Shown here: piece by piece, positions 1-8,621 of the stretch
How the letters are laid out: each line of letters begins with the position of its first letter
Position numbering within the stretch: position 1 is the first letter of the stretch
Assembly: GCA_041395105.1 (NCBI GenBank)
Contig: JAWLBB010000003.1
Location: 186,001 to 250,000 of the forward strand
From: Opitutaceae bacterium
Lineage (GTDB): Bacteria; Verrucomicrobiota; Verrucomicrobiia; Opitutales; Opitutaceae
Reading direction: 5' to 3'
Length of the DNA stretch: 64,000 bases
Notes under the pieces: generated by a model
Databases searched by the model: none
The model's input: only the letters and a program-made list of their open reading frames with translations
What the model was told of the DNA's origin: nothing
Program-made: the position numbers and the translations under genes

Positions 1-1773
1 GGACCGGAGCCGGGCGGTCGTGCCGGTCTCATTGATGGCAAAGTCGTAGACCACCGGGTCCATCGCAAACGGGAGGGCCTCTTCATAGTCCGCCTTGGCC
101 TCGCGCATGATCCGGAGCAGCTTTTCCTGGGTGGCGGCCTTGTCCTGCGGATCAACCATGAATCCCATCCCGCCCCCCGACATCCCGCCGAGCATCCAGA
201 ATCCCCGGTAGGCCCGGCCCAGCGCGTTCCGGGCATCGGTGATCAATCGTTCGGTATAGGCGGTGCTGGCCCAGGGGATGATCGTCTGGAGCGGCCCCAT
301 GAAATTGCGTGTGGTCAGTTCGCCGAGGGAGGAGAGCTCGCCCTTTTCGAGGGAACGGACGATCCGGTCGAGGATTTCGCCGGCTTCCCGGCGGGCGACG
401 GTTTCGCGATCGAGCTGGAGGAGGTACTTCTCGGTGACCATCTCGAGGATGGGGCCGACGTTCTGGGACATGCCGCCATGAACGAGGACCAGTCCGTCCT
501 GGAGGGCTTGTCGGGATTCTGCGGATACACGGCTGCGGTCGAGCAGGGTGTGGCGGGGCAGCAGCCGGCCCCGGCTGGTTCCGAATTCGACGTCTCCCTC
601 CCGGGCCATCTCCCCTTCAATCAGCTTGATGCCGGGCCAGACCCCGCCCGAATCCTGCCAGCCGCCGCCGGATCCGCCGAGCCACTCGCCGAGAATGGCT
701 CGCCCGGCGACCGTGCGCCGCTCGTCTTCATTGAGCGGGCCGGTGAGCGAGCGGGTCTGGCCGGTGGCCCGCATGCAGAGGGCGATCAGGCAGGCGAGGA
801 GGTTGGTCGACACGGCGAGACGGGATCCTTTCGGGATGTCCCGGACATGGCTGGTCAATTCGAGTCCTTTCCCGGGTCCGAGGATGCGCCCGAGCACCGC
901 GGCCAGCGGCTGGCCCGAGCCTTCGAGGCCGGCCGGGACGATGCCCGAAGCGATGACGGCGGCTTTGAGCAGGCCGAGGTAGTCCTTGGCAAAGTCAAAG
1001 ACGTCGGCGAGGTGGCTCAGGTCGGCGCTGGCCTCGAGATCGAGACTGGAGAGACGCAGAACCGGTTCGTCAATGACGCGGAGGTAGGCGGAGACAGGGG
1101 GGCGTACTTCGGCGTCGCGTCCGTGAACCCCGAGATCCACCGAGACATTGAGCACCCGGGCGCCTTCCGGGAAATCCATCCCGAGAAAAAAGATGTCGCT
1201 CCAGGCGCTGTGACTGAGGTCCATGCGGACCGGTGTCTCTTCAAAGAGGACGGGGCGGGGATCGCGCGGCGACTCCCGGGCCAGCATTTCCGGCCGGATG
1301 CGCAGGGGGTGGTCGAGGGCGTGCCCCATCCGGAACATCCAGCGGTTGCCCCGGACGGCCCGGACCGACTTCTGGACCTGGCTGGCGAGGGTCTTGAACG
1401 CCAGGCTGTGGTAGGCCATGGCCAGGGCGCTGCTCAGGGCGTCGGAACTGCCGTCTGCCTGCTGGACCCGTCGAAAGCTGGCAATGGCCTCCTCGTAGCG
1501 GCGGGCCAGGCAATGGTCAAATCCCTCGAACGGAATGCGCCCCACCGTTCGGTCGCCGAGATGAGGGGGCAGGAAGAAGCGGTGAATGGCGTAGAGAAAA
1601 AAGATGGACCGGACGCGGTGGTAGAAATTGTCCGCGGTGCGCCGGTAGGTCTCGAGGTCTTCGAGAGCGGCCAGCAAAGCGGGGGCATCGGCCTGCGCGC
1701 ACCATTGCTCAAAGGAACGGATGGGGCCCTTGACCGGCCGATTCTCGACCAGACTGATAAGAATCGTGTCCAC
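1..1773 (-). CDS. GHMP-kinase-like protein, fucokinase (FKP) type, truncated by window edge
   Basis: An open reading frame runs without a stop from a GTG at 1773 off the left edge of the window, giving at least 591 residues. A glycine-rich segment, GSGGGWQDSGG followed by VWPGIKLIEG, resembles the third GHMP motif region of L-fucokinase and heptose kinases, and a PKGSRLAVSTNLLA segment sits where the GHMP phosphate-binding helix is expected. The usual PxxxGLGSSA form is not conserved, so the substrate is uncertain. It lies 8 nt downstream of a sugar nucleotidyltransferase gene on the same strand, as in sugar-1-phosphate activation pathways, where bifunctional FKP carries both activities. I infer a sugar kinase role; fucose specificity is not shown. 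The C-terminus is outside the window. Confidence 0.6.
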   Translation of the reverse strand, partial: MDTILISLVENRPVKGPIRSFEQWCAQADAPALLAALEDLETYRRTADNFYHRVRSIFFLYAIHRFFLPPHLGDRTVGRIPFEGFDHCLARRYEEAIASFRRVQQADGSSDALSSALAMAYHSLAFKTLASQVQKSVRAVRGNRWMFRMGHALDHPLRIRPEMLARESPRDPRPVLFEETPVRMDLSHSAWSDIFFLGMDFPEGARVLNVSVDLGVHGRDAEVRPPVSAYLRVIDEPVLRLSSLDLEASADLSHLADVFDFAKDYLGLLKAAVIASGIVPAGLEGSGQPLAAVLGRILGPGKGLELTSHVRDIPKGSRLAVSTNLLACLIALCMRATGQTRSLTGPLNEDERRTVAGRAILGEWLGGSGGGWQDSGGVWPGIKLIEGEMAREGDVEFGTSRGRLLPRHTLLDRSRVSAESRQALQDGLVLVHGGMSQNVGPILEMVTEKYLLQLDRETVARREAGEILDRIVRSLEKGELSSLGELTTRNFMGPLQTIIPWASTAYTERLITDARNALGRAYRGFWMLGGMSGGGMGFMVDPQDKAATQEKLLRIMREAKADYEEALPFAMDPVVYDFAINETGTTARLRS

Positions 1774-1781
1774 GTTGAAAT

Positions 1782-2657
1782 CTATTGCCCGGGCGCCTGG
1801 AGATTTCCGCGGCTCATGGCATGGGCCAGTTCTTCGGTCAGGAGGCTGAGGACCTCCTCCCGATTCGAACCGTGCAGGCCGAGGGCGACCTGAGCCCGGA
1901 GGAAGCCGAACTGGACTTCGAGATTGGCCCGCCGGCCGTTGAGTTCGGTCGCCAGAAAACGTTCGCCGGCCGCGAGGGCATTGAGGGAAGGGGAGAGTCC
2001 GAACGGTTCGCCGGCCCGGGCATCGGCTTCGGATTGCAGAAGGTCGAAGACGGTCGGGGAAAGGATGTGCATGCCGAAAAAGCAGAGGTAATAGCCGTGG
2101 CGCAAGCCCGGCACCACGCACTCCTGTTCCGCCACGGTGGGGGTGGGCTTCTCGAAGATCTTTTCGATCTGATACATCCCGTCGCGGTTGGGCAGGACAT
2201 TGCCGCTGATGGTGCCGTAGTAGGGAAGTTGACTCTCGTGGGTCGACTGAACGGCGGAGACCGAACAGTCCGCCGCTTCGGCGATCTCGATCAACTGGCG
2301 CGTGCAGCTGGTGGGACTTCCGCTGAGGTAAAGATGATCGCTGACCTGCAGGAGGAAAGGCTCGCCCGAGGCGAACTCGCGTCCGTGGAGGACCGCATCA
2401 CCGTAGCCGAGCGGCTTCTTCTGTTCGATGAAGTGGACCCGCTCCTTGTATTCGACGAGCGCGGCCGCATAATCGCGACGGTCACCGGGCGCGAGAATGA
2501 GTCCGATCTCCTCTACTCCGGCCTGGAGGACTTCCTCAACCAGAAGGTGAATGACGCTGGACTGGCGTCCCGCTTCGTCGGTCAGGGTATGGAGGGGAAG
2601 ATGACGCTGCTTGGGACCGGCAGCCGTGATGATGGCGCGTTTGACCTTGAAGGGCAT
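1782..2657 (-). CDS. Sugar-phosphate nucleotidyltransferase (GalU-like)
   Basis: The 291-residue protein has the nucleotidyltransferase fold pattern of UTP-glucose-1-phosphate uridylyltransferases: an N-terminal KRAIITAAG strand-loop, EQKKPLGYGDAV (matching the family EQxxPLGxGxAV segment) and VSDHLY at the metal-binding Asp position. Family members make NDP-sugars from NTP and a sugar 1-phosphate in the cytoplasm. The canonical GxGTR loop is replaced by AAGPKQRHLPL, so this is a divergent member and its nucleotide and sugar preferences cannot be read from sequence. The stop lies 8 nt before the GTG of the GHMP-kinase-like gene, so the two are probably co-transcribed and act in sequence, kinase then nucleotidyltransferase. 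Confidence 0.75.
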   Translation of the reverse strand: MPFKVKRAIITAAGPKQRHLPLHTLTDEAGRQSSVIHLLVEEVLQAGVEEIGLILAPGDRRDYAAALVEYKERVHFIEQKKPLGYGDAVLHGREFASGEPFLLQVSDHLYLSGSPTSCTRQLIEIAEAADCSVSAVQSTHESQLPYYGTISGNVLPNRDGMYQIEKIFEKPTPTVAEQECVVPGLRHGYYLCFFGMHILSPTVFDLLQSEADARAGEPFGLSPSLNALAAGERFLATELNGRRANLEVQFGFLRAQVALGLHGSNREEVLSLLTEELAHAMSRGNLQAPGQ

Positions 2658-2789
2658 GGTTGCGGGAGGAAGTCAGGTGAACAAGAATGCGGCAGGTCGG
2701 GTTTGGTGGATGGCCTTGAGGATGGGGAAAGCTGAAGGGTTTCAGGGAGAATCGACGCCCCAGGCACGTTCTGCAGTCGATCGGCGCCT

Positions 2790-3863
2790 TCAGACCGAGA
2801 TGAAGAGTTTCCCGAGACGCCCGAGACCGGGCCGGGGTTTGCTCACGAGGGTCGGGCCTTCCGTCCACTCGCCTTCGAGGAGGATTGTCTTGGGATTCTC
2901 CGGGATGCCGCGTTCATTGCGATTGAGCTGGTCCATGATGGTTTCGACGGCGGCTTCTCCCTGCAGGTCCGGCCGCTGGTTCCAGCCGGAGGCCGGCAAG
3001 CCGCCCTCGGTCAGATTGAGGGAAGCGAAACCGACTTCCTCCGGCACCTTGACTCCCCGTTCATTCAACCAGGTCACGACGAAGTCGCGCGGGGAAATGA
3101 TCGCGTCCGGCTTCCACCGGTCGAACCAGGCATCAAACTCATCTTTGGCGTAGAAATCGGAGACCAGCGGAGGAATCCGGAATTCCTCGGGTATCTGTTG
3201 GTTGTACCAGTAGTGTGAAGCCAGCATCTGGTGATTGACCCGCAATTCAGTTTCCCGATCGCTGTAGAGCCCGACGCGGTTGTATCCGAGATCGGTCACT
3301 TTCTTGAGGGCGAGCCTCATCCCGCGGCCATGATCGGCGCAGACCCGATGGAGGCGCGGGTGGCGCAGACTGTAGGCGATGGTGGCAAGGGAGAACTGAT
3401 CGAAGTCCAGTTTCAGCTCCGACAATGGATTGGGCATGGACAGGACGAGGACGCCCTGGATTCCCCGCGCGAGGATGATCTGGTTGATCCGTTCCTCGGT
3501 CATGGAATCCTTCCGGAGAGAGAAGACTTCGGTCTTGCATCCCAGGATGGAAGCCCGGTGACTTGCCCCCTCGATGACGCGCCGGTTCCAGGGGGAAACC
3601 GACTGAGGTTGGTTGCGGTCGGCGGCATCGATCAGGGCAAGAACCAGGCTGTCGGTGGGCTGCTTGGCTTCCCGCACCTGGGACATCAGCGCGGTGACAA
3701 GGGGGTTGGGTTTGTAGTGAAGGCGCGCAGCTGCATCTTCGACCAGCTTCCGGGTTTCGGGCCGGACCTTCGGGCTGTGGCGGAGAGCCTCCGAAACCGT
3801 CGAGATCGACAGGCCGGTCTCCGTGGCGATGTCTTTGAGGGATGCTCGGATTTTGTTGGGCAT
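2790..3863 (-). CDS. LacI family transcriptional regulator
   Basis: The 357-residue protein opens with a LacI-type helix-turn-helix: residues about 7-30 read LKDIATETGLSISTVSEALR, followed by a hinge region (LHYKPNPLVTALMSQVR). The rest fits a periplasmic-binding-protein-like effector domain. Length is normal for the family. Such proteins repress sugar-catabolic genes and release DNA on binding a sugar or sugar phosphate. A perfect AAAGCGCTTT palindrome lies about 140 bp upstream of the start, inside the end of purK, and may be an operator. The gene is in the same orientation as purEK but has no obvious functional link to purines. Ligand and targets are unknown. Confidence 0.9.
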   Translation of the reverse strand: MPNKIRASLKDIATETGLSISTVSEALRHSPKVRPETRKLVEDAAARLHYKPNPLVTALMSQVREAKQPTDSLVLALIDAADRNQPQSVSPWNRRVIEGASHRASILGCKTEVFSLRKDSMTEERINQIILARGIQGVLVLSMPNPLSELKLDFDQFSLATIAYSLRHPRLHRVCADHGRGMRLALKKVTDLGYNRVGLYSDRETELRVNHQMLASHYWYNQQIPEEFRIPPLVSDFYAKDEFDAWFDRWKPDAIISPRDFVVTWLNERGVKVPEEVGFASLNLTEGGLPASGWNQRPDLQGEAAVETIMDQLNRNERGIPENPKTILLEGEWTEGPTLVSKPRPGLGRLGKLFISV

Positions 3864-3927
3864 GGGAGATACTCTTTCTGGAGGGGGAAGCCGCTGCCGG
3901 ATCGGGCGGATTGATCCCAGGTGGCAG

Positions 3928-5106
3928 TCAGGAATGGATCGAAGAAGCGGGTGAGTGTTCGTGGGGGGGACGGGCGGCCGGAAAGACGACCGGTCGCAGC
4001 GAAAGCGCTTTTTTCAGGGCGAGATCGACGGACTCGGCCAGAACGCTGAAGTGTCCCATTTTCCGGCCCGTCCGGGCTTCGCCTTTCCCGTAAAGGTGCA
4101 GTTTCAATCCGGGCTCGGCCAACAGAACGGACCAATTGGGTTCGCCCCGGGACCATGCCTGGCCGAGAATGTTCACCATGACGACCGGGCGCAGCAGGTC
4201 GGTCGAGCCGAGCGGGAGTCCGCAGACGGAGCGGACATGCTGCTCAAATTGGCTGGTGACACAGGCATCGAAGGTGAAGTGGCCGGAATTGTGGGGACGG
4301 GGCGCGAGTTCGTTGACCAGGAGAGCGCCGGTCTCCGTTTGAAAGAGCTCGACGGCCAGGAGGCCGGTCAGATCGAGGGCGTCGGCGATCGTCCGGGCGA
4401 GTTCGACCGTGTCCCGGGCGATGCCCGCGTCTACCCGGGCCGGGACGATCGAGAGATCCAGAATATGGTCGGTGTGGATATTCTCGGAGAGGGGAAAAAC
4501 GGCGGTTTGTCCCTGCGGGTTGCGGGCCACGATTACGGAGAGTTCCCGTTCAAAGGGAATCCAGGCCTCCAACACGCCGCGCGGGGCGTTGAACTCCTTC
4601 CAGAGCGCTTCGGGGTCGTCCGGGGGCGCCGGAATCTTGATCTGACCCTTTCCGTCGTAGCCGAAATCGGCGGTCTTCAGGACACAGGGAAAGCCGATCG
4701 TTTCCAGAGCCCGGGTCAGCTCGGCGGCGTTGGCGACCACCTGAAAGGGAGCGTGAGGAATGCCGGCGCGGCGGAGGAAGTTTTTTTCCCGTTCCCGGTT
4801 CTGGCAGATATGAAGGATCTCGGCGGACGGATGGAGCGCCCGGCGGGCGGCGGCGAAGCGCACGGTGGATGCGGGGATATTCTCAAACTCGTAGGTCAGG
4901 ACGTCGGCACTCTTCAGGAAGGATTCAAGCGCCTCCTCGTCTTCGTAGGGTGCGGTGAACACCCGGTCCGCCACAGCGGCGGCCGGGCAAGCCGGAGCCG
5001 GCTCGAAGATGGAAAGGCCGAAGCCCATCCGCCGCGCCGCGATCCCGGACATCCGGCCCAACTGGCCGCCTCCGAAAATGCCGATCGTCCTGCCGGGTTG
5101 GATCAT
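3928..5106 (-). CDS. purK: 5-(carboxyamino)imidazole ribonucleotide synthase
   Basis: The 392-residue ATP-grasp protein begins with TIGIFGGGQLGRM, the N-terminal nucleotide-loop signature of PurK, and has FPCVLKTADFGYDGKGQ in the ATP-grasp domain and RPHNSGHFT near the expected active-site region. PurK converts AIR, bicarbonate and ATP to N5-CAIR in de novo purine synthesis. It follows purE with a 3-nt gap, the usual purEK operon order. Length is normal and no active-site loss was noticed. Confidence 0.95.
   Translation of the reverse strand: MIQPGRTIGIFGGGQLGRMSGIAARRMGFGLSIFEPAPACPAAAVADRVFTAPYEDEEALESFLKSADVLTYEFENIPASTVRFAAARRALHPSAEILHICQNREREKNFLRRAGIPHAPFQVVANAAELTRALETIGFPCVLKTADFGYDGKGQIKIPAPPDDPEALWKEFNAPRGVLEAWIPFERELSVIVARNPQGQTAVFPLSENIHTDHILDLSIVPARVDAGIARDTVELARTIADALDLTGLLAVELFQTETGALLVNELAPRPHNSGHFTFDACVTSQFEQHVRSVCGLPLGSTDLLRPVVMVNILGQAWSRGEPNWSVLLAEPGLKLHLYGKGEARTGRKMGHFSVLAESVDLALKKALSLRPVVFPAARPPHEHSPASSIHS
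4001..4015. promoter_or_regulatory. Candidate LacI-type operator upstream of the LacI gene
   Basis: GAAAGCGCTTTTTTC contains the perfect palindrome AAAGCGCTTT with a central CG, the usual symmetry of LacI-family operators. It is about 140 bp upstream of the LacI start and inside the 3' end of purK. Autoregulation is an inference; a chance palindrome in coding DNA is quite possible. Confidence 0.25.
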
Positions 5107-5109
5107 GGA

Positions 5110-5607
5110 TCAATCGAGTCGTGCCTTGAGGACGGTATCTGTCTGATCCCGCCGGAAGGCGGCCAGCCGTTCGGCGAGACCGGGATCACCGAGAGCGAGA
5201 ATGGCCACGGCGTAGAGGCCGGCATTCCGGGCACCCGCCTTGCCGATGGCGAAGGTCGCCACCGGAATGCCTCCGGGCATCTGGACGATGGAGAGGAGTG
5301 AATCCATGCCCTTGAGCGCTGCGGATTCGACCGGGACGCCGAGAACGGGAAGGGTGGTCATGGAGGCTGCCATGCCGGGAAGGTGGGCGGCTCCGCCGGC
5401 TCCCGCCACGATGCACTTCAGTCCCCGGGTGGAGGCGGTCCGGGCGTACTCATACAGTTTCCCGGGAGTGCGATGCGCGCTGACGACCTCTTTCTCATAA
5501 GGAACGGCGAAGGCATCGAGGACATCGGTCACGTGCTTCATCGTGCTCCAGTCGGAGGTGCTTCCCATGATCACCCCCACCTTGGGCAGGCTGCTCTCTT
5601 CGGTCAT
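5110..5607 (-). CDS. purE: 5-(carboxyamino)imidazole ribonucleotide mutase
   Basis: This class I PurE shows the diagnostic blocks VGVIMGSTSDW, VVSAHRTPG and AGGAAHLPGM. It moves the carboxyl group of N5-CAIR to give CAIR, the step after PurK, and the genes are 3 nt apart. I chose the ATG at 5607 (MTEESSLPKVGVIMG, 165 residues) because it gives the usual short lead into the first strand and has GGAG just upstream; an in-frame ATG at 5634 would add nine residues. The divergent gap to the permease gene at 5765 probably holds the promoters for both directions. Confidence 0.95.
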   Translation of the reverse strand: MTEESSLPKVGVIMGSTSDWSTMKHVTDVLDAFAVPYEKEVVSAHRTPGKLYEYARTASTRGLKCIVAGAGGAAHLPGMAASMTTLPVLGVPVESAALKGMDSLLSIVQMPGGIPVATFAIGKAGARNAGLYAVAILALGDPGLAERLAAFRRDQTDTVLKARLD

Positions 5608-5764
5608 GGCTCCAGCACACGCATTCCCCCTCACGGGGTGAAGCCCAAAGTTGCTTTTCGGGCCTCATTGAGGCCCCCGGGGGGTGCTTTTCCACGATCT
5701 TTCGCACCGGGCAGGCCGGAATCGGTCCTTTACGCCGGCCGGACGGTAGGCACGATCGGCGGCC

Positions 5765-6505
5765 GTGGATCCACCCCTGGCGACGCTTCTGCTGATTCTG
5801 CTCATCGTGTCGGTGACGCACTTTCTGGGTTCTTTCGCCGCCTACGGGTCCAGTCTGCTCGCGATGCCATTTTTCATGGCGGCGACGGGGGACCTGGAGT
5901 TCTCCATCGGTGTGCTCATGCTGATGGGAGGAGTCCAGTCTGCGGTCATCCTCCGGCACAACTCCGCGTTCATCGACTGGAGGAAGCTGGGGCTGATCTG
6001 TGGGGGAATGATACTCGGGGCGCCGATCGGAGTTCTTCTGGTGGAATCTCTTCCCCGCCGTGAGATTCTCCTGGTGCTCGGCGGTGTCCTCATTCTCTCG
6101 GGCCTGCTCGGACTCTTTCACCAGACCGAGCGGCACCGAACCTGGCCGGCCTGGTTGAATTTCCTGGTCTTGATGGGGGCAGGTGCCGTTCACGGAGCGT
6201 TCGCTTCGGGGGGCAGTGTCCTCATTCTCTACGCGCGGAATGCCTTCACGCAGAAGGAGACCTTTCGGGCGACCCTGGCGGCGGTCTGGATCTGCATCAA
6301 TGCCCTGCTGCTGATCAGGCTCGCCTGGAGCGGTCAGTTTCAGATGCGGGTGCTGCCGGCGGCCGCCATGGCGACTCTCGTGGTCATGGGTGCGGGCCTG
6401 GCGGCCGAAAGGCTGGTGGCGCGTTTCTCGCATCGGGCGTTCATGATCCTGATTTCGCTGCTCCTCCTGCTCTCCGGTCTGGTGACCCTGTTTCGCGCGG
6501 CGTGA
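5765..6505 (+). CDS. TauE/SafE family membrane permease
   Basis: The 246-residue protein is almost entirely hydrophobic, with about seven to eight predicted membrane segments. It shows the TauE/SafE repeat pattern: ICGGMILGAPIGVLLVESLP in the first half and AVHGAFASGGSVL opening the second. Family members are thought to export sulfite, sulfoacetate or related organosulfonate anions across the inner membrane; the substrate here is unknown. The start is a GTG. No sulfur-metabolism gene is adjacent. Confidence 0.85.
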   Translation: MDPPLATLLLILLIVSVTHFLGSFAAYGSSLLAMPFFMAATGDLEFSIGVLMLMGGVQSAVILRHNSAFIDWRKLGLICGGMILGAPIGVLLVESLPRREILLVLGGVLILSGLLGLFHQTERHRTWPAWLNFLVLMGAGAVHGAFASGGSVLILYARNAFTQKETFRATLAAVWICINALLLIRLAWSGQFQMRVLPAAAMATLVVMGAGLAAERLVARFSHRAFMILISLLLLLSGLVTLFRAA

Positions 6506-6593
6506 CCTGCGGCTGCCTCAGGCGTTTTTTTTTTGCTTGGCCCGTCGTCATCGATGCCTGACCGTTGCGCTTCAATCCTGAACCAACTTCCCG

Positions 6594-7067
6594 ATGCAAC
6601 CTGACGTCATCTCCTTCAGCTACATTCTCCGCGATCAGCAGGGTGAAATCCTTGACTCATCATCCGCCGATTCACCGATCACCTTCCTGACCGGAGCCGG
6701 GACCATCATCGAGGGTCTCGAGACTCCCCTGATCAAGACGCCGCTGAACGTCCGCAAGGAGGTCATCGTCAAAGCTGCCCGCGCCTATGGGGAACGTGAT
6801 GAACGGATGATCCAGACGGTCGAGCGCGATGCCCTTCCGGTCGAGGAAATCAGTGTCGGCGATCAGTTCCAGGCGGGGGAGGATCATCATGCCCCGATCG
6901 TCCGCGTGGTGGCGATCGAAGGCAACAAGGTGACCCTCGACGCCAATCACCCCCTGGCCGGCCAGGATCTGTTCTTTGAAGTCGAAGTGCTCTCGCGGCG
7001 TCCCGCGACCGAGTCCGAGATCTCCCATGGCCATGTTCACGGACCCGGCGGACATCACCACCACTGA
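6594..7067 (+). CDS. slyD: FKBP-type peptidyl-prolyl isomerase, SlyD-like
   Basis: The 157-residue protein opens VISFSYILRDQQGEILDSS and contains FLTGAGTIIEGLE, the FKBP active-site block with the SlyD-type insert-in-flap domain following (about residues 65-120). The tail is short and His-rich, ending HGHVHGPGGHHHH, as in metal-binding SlyD proteins linked to nickel delivery. Cytoplasmic chaperone and prolyl isomerase activity is expected from the family. Nickel binding is inferred from the tail only; no nickel enzyme is nearby. Confidence 0.92.
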   Translation: MQPDVISFSYILRDQQGEILDSSSADSPITFLTGAGTIIEGLETPLIKTPLNVRKEVIVKAARAYGERDERMIQTVERDALPVEEISVGDQFQAGEDHHAPIVRVVAIEGNKVTLDANHPLAGQDLFFEVEVLSRRPATESEISHGHVHGPGGHHHH

Positions 7068-7131
7068 GCCGAAGAAACACAATCGAGCAGGACGCGACTG
7101 ACCGGCCTGCATCGATCCCGATCATCACACC

Positions 7132-7851
7132 ATGTCCGGTTGGGTCATCCACGCGAAGGCTGTCGAGGAATCGGGGCTGTCCGTTGCAACCGGTGCTATC
7201 GAGAGTCCGGCGGACCGCGATACCCTGCAGTGCGGGTGGATCAACCCCTTCCGCGGCTGGGTTCTCCTGGAAGAGACAGCAGGTGGCTCGATCCGCCGAC
7301 ACCGGCCCCAGGCCCTGCGTGTCTACTCCGGTGACCGGCGCGTGGGATCCTGCCAGTGCGGCCTGCCGCGTCCGGATCTGGTCGGTCCGCTGACCGGGCA
7401 AGAGGCGGTTGAAGCGGGCTTTCAGGGCTATGTCTACGTGCCGGCCCCGTTTTCCGCCCCACTGCGTTTGATTGCCGTGCTGCGCGACGGCAGCACCCGG
7501 CCATTTGCCCGGTGGGACCCGCAGGAAGAACCCGAGCCCGTCGTCTGTTTCGGTTACCTTGATCGCAGGGCGACTCCGATTGTCGGAGGAGGGGGCGAGG
7601 TCGAAGTGGCGGGCTGGGCGTTCATCCCGGGTCGCCTGACCTGCGGGCTTCAGGTTTTTCTCGACGATCGACCCTCGCTTGAATGCGCCTTTCCCCTGCC
7701 TCGGCCCGATGTAGCCCGACGTTTCGCACGCGAACCCCAGGCCGGCATGAGCGGATTCCGCGCGATCTTTCCCGTGAGGGGCAACGCCGGCAAACCCGTC
7801 ATCCGGGTCCAGCTCACCGATCAAGACGGCCGAACAGCCGAACTCTCCTGA
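7132..7851 (+). CDS. Hypothetical protein, beta-rich, paired with sulfotransferase
   Basis: I do not recognise this 239-residue protein. It has no signal peptide or membrane segment. The composition, rich in Val, Gly, Trp and Arg with alternating hydrophobics, suggests beta-sandwich domains. Two similar stretches, around residues 30-55 (CGWINPFRGWVLLE) and 155-185 (VEVAGWAFIPGRL), may be repeated modules. Its TGA overlaps the ATG of the sulfotransferase (TGATG), so the two are translationally coupled and probably act together. Small modules of this kind precede glycosyltransferase or sulfotransferase domains in surface-polymer enzymes; that parallel is speculative. Confidence 0.55.
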   Translation: MSGWVIHAKAVEESGLSVATGAIESPADRDTLQCGWINPFRGWVLLEETAGGSIRRHRPQALRVYSGDRRVGSCQCGLPRPDLVGPLTGQEAVEAGFQGYVYVPAPFSAPLRLIAVLRDGSTRPFARWDPQEEPEPVVCFGYLDRRATPIVGGGGEVEVAGWAFIPGRLTCGLQVFLDDRPSLECAFPLPRPDVARRFAREPQAGMSGFRAIFPVRGNAGKPVIRVQLTDQDGRTAELS

Positions 7852-8594
7852 TGTCCGAATCCCCCGTCGTCATTGTCACCGGCATCGAGCATTCGGGTAC
7901 CACGCTGCTTGCCGAATTGCTGCTTCAGCATCCGGGACTCGCAGGGGGATTTGAGGGAGGACTGCTCCTGGCATCGGAGCCGGCACGGTTTCCTGAGATT
8001 GATCCCTGGTATGAATGGATGATGGACTCGGTTGAGGCGGGTTATTGGGGCATCCCGGAATCGCTGATCCACCGCGTCTGCCAGGCCGACAATTGGAGGG
8101 CGGCCTACGAGGCGATCCGCGAAACATCGCCCCTGTTCAGGGGGCGCACTTCGCGACTGCTTGACAAGACTCCGGCCTATCAGGCCTGTCTTCCCCGGGT
8201 CATGGCCAGGGCACCGGCCGGAACTCCGTGTCTGGTGATCGAGAAGACCCCGGTCGATCTCTGGCGTTCGTTCCGAAAGCGCACGACCTTCGCCGACTTT
8301 GAAGAGCGCCGGCGTCACTACCACCAGTCCTGGAGGGAGGCTCAGGAGACCTGCGGCAACCAGTTGCTCCGGATCCGATACGAGACACTCTGCCAGGATC
8401 TGGAAGGGGAACTGGAGCGGGCCTTCCGATTCATCGGATTGGAGAGCCCCGCTGCCTTTGCGCGCATGGCGGACAGCGTTCGTGACCGTTTTGAGCACGA
8501 CAGGGCACTTCCACTCCCGCAGGAGGAACTCGATCGGGTGAAGCGACTCGCGGACGAACTGCGTATCGATTCAGGATTTTCGCGGCAGGCTTGA
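7851..8594 (+). CDS. Sulfotransferase family protein
   Basis: The 247-residue protein starts MSESPVVIVTGIEHSGTTLL, matching the 5'-phosphosulfate-binding loop of PAPS-dependent sulfotransferases near the N-terminus. A central CLVIEKTPVDLWRSFRKR fits the 3'-phosphate-binding strand-helix region. Members transfer sulfate from PAPS to carbohydrates, lipids or proteins. The ATG overlaps the stop of the upstream unknown gene, which fixes the start. The acceptor is unknown. Confidence 0.8.
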   Translation: MSESPVVIVTGIEHSGTTLLAELLLQHPGLAGGFEGGLLLASEPARFPEIDPWYEWMMDSVEAGYWGIPESLIHRVCQADNWRAAYEAIRETSPLFRGRTSRLLDKTPAYQACLPRVMARAPAGTPCLVIEKTPVDLWRSFRKRTTFADFEERRRHYHQSWREAQETCGNQLLRIRYETLCQDLEGELERAFRFIGLESPAAFARMADSVRDRFEHDRALPLPQEELDRVKRLADELRIDSGFSRQA

Positions 8595-8621
8595 TTGAAG
8601 CGGCGCTTTCACCCATCAACG

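Noticed and set aside
478..1893. Long open frame of 471 codons on the plus strand.
   Set aside because: It is the antisense shadow of the GHMP-kinase-like gene; its composition is biased to the third-codon GC pattern and it matches no family.
3955..5301. 448-codon plus-strand frame.
   Set aside because: It is antisense to purK and purE, whose motifs are unambiguous.
6527..6540. T10 tract after the TauE/SafE gene as a possible terminator.
   Set aside because: The preceding GCCTCAGGC palindrome has too short a loop, and no longer stem could be drawn convincingly.
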